Part shown: positions 58,130 to 64,000 of the stretch, piece by piece
How positions within the stretch are numbered: position 1 is the stretch's first letter
Layout: every line of letters begins with the position of its first letter
From: Beaufortia kweichowensis
Taxonomy: Eukaryota > Chordata > Actinopteri > Cypriniformes > Gastromyzontidae
Direction of reading: 5' to 3'
DNA length: 64,000 bases
NCBI GenBank assembly: GCA_019155185.1
Contig: CM032800.1
Location: forward strand, 19,073,431-19,137,430
Notes under the pieces: model-generated
Told to the model about the DNA's origin: nothing
The model's database searches: none
The model's input: the letters and a program-made list of their open reading frames with translations, nothing else
Position numbers and translations under genes: made by a program

Positions 58130-58430
58130 TGTCACGGAAACACCAGGCTCTTCCACCAACCAAAGACCACTATGGTGCCAAAACCATGGGATCCATGCCA
58201 AAACGTAACAGCTTCAATGCTGTCAAAGCTAGCTCTTCCATGTTTAGCTCCCGTTTTATACTCTTCCGGGTTCCTGCCGGCACACGTCACACAATCAGGC
58301 TTGGCGTTGTTTCATTCAGACTTTAGACGTCATCACGCAGGGCCGATCCCCATAGTGTCGCTTCACGACGCAGCGTCTCGTTCTCTTCTTATGGTTGCGT
58401 GGTTACATACGTAACCTGAGACATTCTTTA
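58130..58430 (-). promoter_or_regulatory. Promoter-like dispersed repeat, antisense copy
   Basis: On the minus strand it reads ggttacgtatgtaaccacgc, gaacgagacgctgcgtc, gcgacactatgggg, then gagtataaaacggg (~58256-58269 on +). It is related to 18995-19259, where the same order of motifs precedes a TATA box. Probably an LTR-like or promoter end of a mobile element family. Confidence 0.45.
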
Positions 58431-58929
58431 ACATTGTCCAGTTTAGGCCCTGTTCCACATTTTCCAGACCTACTTGGACCCCGATAATTGCCGCTTACGG
58501 CTATATTTTCAATATTATTTTCATAAGTTGAAATCTAGGGGTAAGGGTTTGGGACAGCCACCTCCCAATTAAAGTACCCAATAAATTATAATTTTATATA
58601 TTTTGAGCTTACTGGTATTTCAAATATTGTTGTAAATTTAATAGATAATAGAATGATTTTAGTAAACATGCAAGATTTAAAAAAAATATTTGGTATTTTA
58701 AAGCCTTTAAAAAATAAAATTTAATTTGTATTTAAATATATTTGAGTATTTTTGTATTTTCAAAATACATAAACTTTGTGCCAATTAACATCTTTATTAA
58801 GCTGTTGATTTCCATTGCCTGTTTCAGGCATTGCTCCAACCTTAATTTTCAACCTGTGGGCTGCGGCAAAAAATCCATTTTTAACTGTGGCTAAGCTAAT
58901 TTTCTGCATCGCTGCATGGAATAAGGTTC
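58431..58929. other. Unassigned AT-rich stretch
   Basis: Nothing supportable. Mainly A/T-rich simple sequence. Confidence 0.35.
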
Positions 58930-59050
58930 ATAAAGAAAGTTCAAGTTCAAGTTTATTTGTATAGCACTTTAACAATATAGCACTGTTTCAAACCGGCTTC
59001 ACAGCAGAATAAACATAATGACAAGCAGGGAAATATAAATGCTAATTTAA
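58930..59050 (-). mobile_element. LINE/SINE tail, antisense
   Basis: It is the reverse complement of the tail family at 39650-39793 (gttcaagtttatttgtatag, cactgtttcaaaccggcttc, acagcagaataaac). Short truncated copy. Confidence 0.7.
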
Positions 59051-59079
59051 TAACTGATATCTAATATCCATCCATCCAT

Positions 59080-59423
59080 CTTCTTTCCGCTTATCCGGGG
59101 CCGGGTCGCGGGGGCAGCAGTCTAAGTAGGGATGCCCAGACTTCACTCTCCCCAGATACTTCCTCCAGCTCTTCCGGGGGAAGGCGTTCCCAGGCCAGCC
59201 GAGAGACATAGTCCCTCCAGCGTGTCCTAGGTCTTCCCCGGGGCCTCCTCCCGGTGGGACATGCCCGGAACACCTTCCCTGGGAGGAGTCCGGGAGGCAT
59301 CCGAAACAGATGCCCAAGCCACCTCAGCTGGCCTCTCTCAATGTGGAGGAGCAACGGATCTACTCCGAGCTCCCCCCGAGTGACCGAGCCCCTCACCCTA
59401 CCTCTAAGGGAGCGCCCAGCCAT
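59080..59423 (-). mobile_element. LINE 3' end with C-terminal coding
   Basis: On the minus strand it encodes QLRWLGHLFRMPPGLLPGKV, RRPRGRPRTRWRDYVSRLAW and ESEVWASLLRLLPPRPGPG, the conserved C-terminus of a widespread fish non-LTR retrotransposon. It then ends in agaagatggatggatggata. The clade (Rex-type or other) cannot be decided from this piece. The 5' truncation point abuts an (AT)n run at 59424-59445. Confidence 0.75.
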
Positions 59424-59445
59424 ATATATATATATATATATATAT

Positions 59446-59698
59446 AAAGAAAAGTAGTTTCACAGTTGCTGAAATTGTCAGCCAGCTAGTCGAATGGCTG
59501 ATTATTTACATGTGAGAACATGTCAAAACATGGACGAATGAGTAGTAAATTGTGAGACTTTAAAAGAAGAGTTATTAAAAGTACCTCACTCACCCGCCAT
59601 CTTGATTTCAGTCACACCTGCCAGCAATCACCCAGACTCTTTATATACCCTGTGTTTTCCCCATGTGTTTGTGAGGTCTCATTAACGTTATATGTGTT
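59446..59698. other. Satellite-proximal flank
   Basis: Non-repetitive sequence leading into the satellite. The last 120 bp (ctttatataccctgtgtttt, gttatatgtgttg) look like the parent sequence from which the first satellite unit arose. No gene. Confidence 0.35.
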
Positions 59699-62600
59699 GT
59701 TAAACTTGCCTGCGGATGTTAAACTTGCCTGCGGATGTTAAACTTGCCTGCGGATGTTAAACTTGCCTGCGGATGTTAAACTTGCCTGCGGATGTTTCTT
59801 GCCTGCGGATGTTAAACTTGCCTGCGGATGTTAAACTTGCCTGCGGATGTTAAACTTGCCTGTGGATGTTTCTTGCCTGCGGATGTTAAACTTGCCTGCG
59901 GATGTTAAACTTGCCTGCGGATGTTAAACTTGCCTGCGGATGTTAAACTTGCCTGCGGAGGTTAAACTTGCCTGCGGATGTTAAACTTGCCTGCGGAGGT
60001 TAAACTTGCCTGCGGATGTTAAACTTGCCTGCGGATGTTTCTTATCTGCGGATGTTAAACTTGCCTGCGGATGTTAAACTTGCCTGCGGATGTTAAACTT
60101 GCCTGCGGATGTTAAACTTGCCTGCGGATGTTTCTTGCCTGCGGATGTTAAACTTGCCTGCGGATGTTAAACTTGCCTGCGGATGTTAAACTTGCCTGCG
60201 GATGTTAAACTTGCCTGCGGATGTTTCTTATCTGCGGATGTTAAACTTGCCTGCGGATGTTAAACTTGCTCTCGCGGATGTTAAACTTGCCTGCGGATGT
60301 TTCTTGCCCGCGGATGTTAAACTTGCCTGCGGATGTTAAACTTGCCTGCGGATGTTAAACTTGCCTGCGGATGTTAAACTTGCCTGCGGATGTTAAACTT
60401 GCCTGCGGATGTTTATTGTCTGCGGATGTTAAACTTGCCTGCGATGTTAAACTTGCCTCGCGGATGTTAAACTTGCCTGCGGATGTTAAACTTGCCTGCG
60501 GATGTTAAACTTGCCTCGCGGATGTTAAACTTGCCTGCGGATGTTAAACTTGCCTGGCGGATGTTTCTTGCCTGGGGATGTTAAACTTGCCATCGCGGAT
60601 GTTAAACTTGCCTGCGCGATGTTAAACTTGCCTCGCGGATGTTAAACTTGCCTGCGGAGGTTAAACTTGCCTGCGCGGATGTTAAACTTGCCTCGCGGAG
60701 GTTAAACTTGCCTGCGGATGTTAAACTTGCCTGCGGATGTTTCTTATCTCGCGGATGTTAAACTTGCCTCGCGGATGTTAAACTTGCCTGCGGATGTTAA
60801 ACTTGCCTCGCGGATGTTAAACTTGCTGCTGCGGATGTTAAACTTGCCTGCGGATGTTTCTTGCCTGCGGATGTTAAACTTGCCTGCGGATGTTAAACTT
60901 GCCTGCGGATGTTAAACTTGCCTCGCGGATGTTTCTTATCTGCGGATGTTAAACTTGCCTGCGGATGTTAAACTTGCCTGTGGATGTTTCTTGCCTGCGG
61001 ATGTTAAACTTGCCTGCGGATGTTAAACTTGCCTGCGGATGTTAAACTTGCCTGTGGATGTTTCTTGCCTGCGGATGTTAAACTTGCCTGCGGATGTTAA
61101 ACTTGCCCGCGGATGTTAAACTTGCCTGCGGATGTTAAACTTGCCTGCGGAGGTTAAACTTTGCCTGCGGATGTTAAACTTGCCTCGCGGAGGTTAAACT
61201 TGCCTGCGGATGTTAAACTTGCCTGCGGATGTTTCTTATCTGGCGGATGTTAAACTTGCCTCGCGGATGTTAAACTTGCCTCGCGGATGTTAAACTTGCC
61301 TGCGGATGTTAAACTTGCCTCGCGGATGTTTCTTTGCCTGCGGATGTTAAACTTGCCTGCGGATGTTAAACTTGCCTGCGGATGTTAAACTTGCCTGCGG
61401 ATGTTAAACTTGCCTGCGGATGTTTCTTATCTGCGGATGTTAAACTTGCCTGCGGATGTTAAACTTGCCTGCGGATGTTAAACTTGCCTCGCGGATGTTT
61501 CTTGCCTGCGGATGTTAAACTTGCCTGCGGATGTTAAACTTGCCTGCGGATGTTAAACTTGCCTGCGGATGTTAAACTTGCCTCGCGGATGTTAAACTTG
61601 CCTCGCGGATGTTTATTGTCTGCGGATGTTAAACTTGCCTGAGGCGCATGTTAAACTTGCCTGCGGATGTTAAACTTGCCTGCGGATGTTAAACTTGCCT
61701 GCGGATGTTAAACTTGCCTGCGGATGTTAAACTTGCCTGCGGATGTTAAACTTGCCTCGCGGATGTTTCTTGCCTGGGGATGTTAAACTTGCCTCCGCGG
61801 ATGTTAAACTTGCCTGCGGATGTTAAACTTGCCTCGCGGATGTTAAACTTGCCTGCGGAGGTTAAACTTGCCTGCGGATGTTAAACTTGCCTCGCGGAGG
61901 TTAAACTTGCCTGGGCGGATGTTAAACTTGCCTGCGGATGTTTCTTATCTGCGGATGTTAAACTTGCCTGCGGATGTTAAACTTGCCTGCGGATGTTAAA
62001 CTTGCCTGCGGATGTTAAACTTGCCTGCGGATGTTAAACTTGCCTGCGGATGTTTCTTGCCTGCGGATGTTAAACTTGCCTGCGGATGTTAAACTTGCCT
62101 GCGGATGTTAAACTTGCCTGCGGATGTTTCTTATCTGCGGATGTTAAACTTGCCTGCGGATGTTAAACTTGCCTGCGGATGTTAAACTTGCCTGCGGATG
62201 TTTCTTGCCTGCGGATGTTAAACTTGCCTGCGGATGTTAAACTTGCCTGCGGATGTTAAACTTGCCTGCGGATGTTTCTTGCCTGCGGATGTTAAACTTG
62301 CCTGCGGATGTTAAACTTGCCTGTGGAGGTTAAACTTGCCTGCGGATGTTAAACTTGCCTGCGGATGTTAAACTTGCCTGCGGATGTTTCTTGCCTGCGG
62401 ATGTTAAACTTGCCTGCGGATGTTAAACTTGCCTGCGGATGTTAAACTTGCCTGCGGATGTTAAACTTGCCTGCGGATGTTAAACTTGCCTGCGGAGGTT
62501 AAACTTGCCTGCGGATGTTAAACTTGCCTGCGGAGGTTAAACTTGCCTGCGGATGTTAAACTTGCCTGCGTATGTTTCTTATCTGCGGATGTTAAACTTG

Positions 62601-64000
62601 CCTGCGGATGTTAAACTTGCCTGCGGATGTTAAACTTGCCTGCGGATGTTAAACTTGCCTGGGGATGTTTCTTGCCTGCGGATGTTAAACTTGCCTGCGG
62701 ATGTTAAACTTGCCTGCGGATGTTAAACTTGCCTGCGGATGTTAAACTTGCCTGCGGATGTTAAACTTGCCTGCGGATGTTTCTTGCCTGCGGATGTTAA
62801 ACTTGCCTGCGGATGTTAAACTTGCCTGGCGGAGGTTAAACTTGCCTCGCGGAGGTTAAACTTGCCTCGCGGATGTTAAACTTGCCTGCGGATGTTAATC
62901 TTGCCTGTGGATGTTTCTTGCCCGCGGATGTTAAACTTGCCTGCGGATGTTAAACTTGCCTCGCGGATGTTAAACTTGCCTCGCGGATGTTAAACTTGCC
63001 TGCGGATGTTTCTTGTCTGCGGATGTTAAACTTGCCTGCGCATGTTAAACTTGCCTGCGGATGTTAAACTTGCCTGCGGATGTTAAACTTGCCTGTGGAG
63101 GTTAAACTTGCCTGCGGATGTTAAACTTGCCTGCGGATGTTAAACTTGCCTGCGGATGTTTCTTGCCTGGCGGATGTTAAACTTGCCTCGCGGATGTTAA
63201 ACTTGCCTGCGGATGTTAAACTTGCCTCGCGGATGTTAAACTTGCCTGCGGAGGTTAAACTTGCCTCGCGGATGTTAAACTTGCCCGCGGAGGTTAAACT
63301 TGCCTCGCGGATGTTAAACTTGCCTGCGGATGTTTCTTATCTGCGGATGTTAAACTTGCCTGCGGATGTTAAACTTGCCTGCGGATGTTAAACTTGCCTG
63401 CGGATGTTAAACTTGCCTGCGGATGTTTCTTGCCTGCGGATGTTAAACTTGCCTGCGGATGTTAAACTTGCCTGCGGATGTTTCTTGCCTGCGGATGTTA
63501 AACTTGCCTGGGCGGATGTTAAACTTGCCTCGCGGATGTTAAACTTGCCTGCGGATGTTTTCTTGCCTGCGGATGTTAAACTTGCCTGCGGATGTTAAAC
63601 TTGCCTGTGGAGGTTAAACTTGCCTCGCGGATGTTAAACTTGCCTACCGCGGATGTTAAACTTGCCTGCGGATGTTTCTTGTTAAACCTCGCGGATGTTA
63701 AACTTGTTTCTTATCTGCGGATGTTAAACTTCCTGCGGATGTTTCTTATCTGCGGATGTTAAACTTGCCTGCGGATGTTAAACTTGCCTCGCGGATGTTA
63801 AACTTATCTGCGGATGTTAAACTTGCCTGCGCGGATGTTTCTTGCCTGCGGATGTGTTAAACTTGCCTCGGATGTTAAACTTGCCTCTTGGATGTTAAAC
63901 TTGCCTCGCGGATGTTTCTTATCTGCGGATGTTAAACTTGCCTGCGGATGTTAAACTTGCCTGCGGATGTTAAACTTACCTGCGGATGTTTCTTGCCTGC
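59699..64000 (+). repeat. 19-bp satellite with 17-bp variant units, runs off window
   Basis: The main unit is TTAAACTTGCCTGCGGATG (19 bp). About every 3-8 units a 17-bp form, TTTCTTGCCTGCGGATG or TTTCTTATCTGCGGATG, replaces it, giving an irregular higher-order pattern. Roughly 220 units are present. Variants include GGAGG for GGATG, CTCGCGGA with an extra C, CTGGCGGA and a few scrambled units, more frequent toward 63.6-64 kb. The array continues past the window end. Open frames reading …MLNLPADVKLASR… are repeat artefacts. Confidence 0.97.

Noticed and set aside
60718..63598. Open frames encoding MLNLPADVKLASR-type repeats
   Set aside because: Translation of the 19-bp satellite; frames break wherever a 17-bp unit or a one-base variant occurs.

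Overview
This window looks like repeat-dense, non-coding DNA from a teleost fish, and a cyprinid-like genome (zebrafish/carp group) is my best guess. The reason is its mix of repeats: several L2-clade LINEs with the two classic fish 3' tails, a CR1/Rex1-like LINE, a PIF/Harbinger transposon with a MADF gene, hAT and TTAA-type MITEs, Gypsy-type LTR elements and large minisatellites. The species assignment is inference. I see no host protein-coding gene that I can name, and no rRNA, tRNA gene, CRISPR array or bacterial-style operon.

Layout. 1-3.4 kb: a 5' scrap of one L2 family, a possible orphan exon, and a decayed L2 copy. 4.1-10.4 kb: a broken PIF/Harbinger transposon (MADF gene on +, transposase tail on -). 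It is split by an antisense L2 LINE, which is itself split by two LTR-type insertions with clean target-site duplications (TSDs). 10.7-11.36 kb: an inverted L2 5' fragment that directly abuts a 3.1 kb, 19-bp-period satellite almost free of A on the + strand (11.37-14.47 kb). 14.5-19 kb: mostly unrecognised sequence with MITE-like and SINE-like pieces. 19-22 kb: a promoter-like repeat, an L2/SINE mosaic and a 47-bp minisatellite. 22.2-25.7 kb: two solo LTRs of one family, head to head, each with its own 4-bp TSD. 27.2-30.5 kb: a CR1/Rex1-like LINE. 34.9-37.96 kb: the best preserved L2 in the window. 42.3-43.7 kb: a folded MITE/hAT cluster. 45.15-47.95 kb: another L2, abutting a gag-like remnant. 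48.65-55.24 kb: a complete but mutated LTR retrotransposon with two 1057-bp LTRs. 55.55-57.11 kb: a terminal-inverted-repeat (TIR) element carrying a small multi-exon zinc-finger gene. 57.18-57.94 kb: a hAT element. 59.1-59.4 kb: a LINE 3' end. 59.7-64 kb: a second 19-bp satellite that runs off the window.

Most notable: the LTR retrotransposon at 48.65-55.24 kb has integrase in front of reverse transcriptase (gag-PR-IN-RT-RNase H) although its proteins are Ty3/Gypsy-like. This is the domain order of the Gmr1 group rather than of ordinary Gypsy elements. Also worth attention are the two satellites (the first keeps every reading frame open purely through composition), the paired solo LTRs and the TIR element with its own spliced gene. 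All open reading frames of any size belong to mobile elements or satellites.
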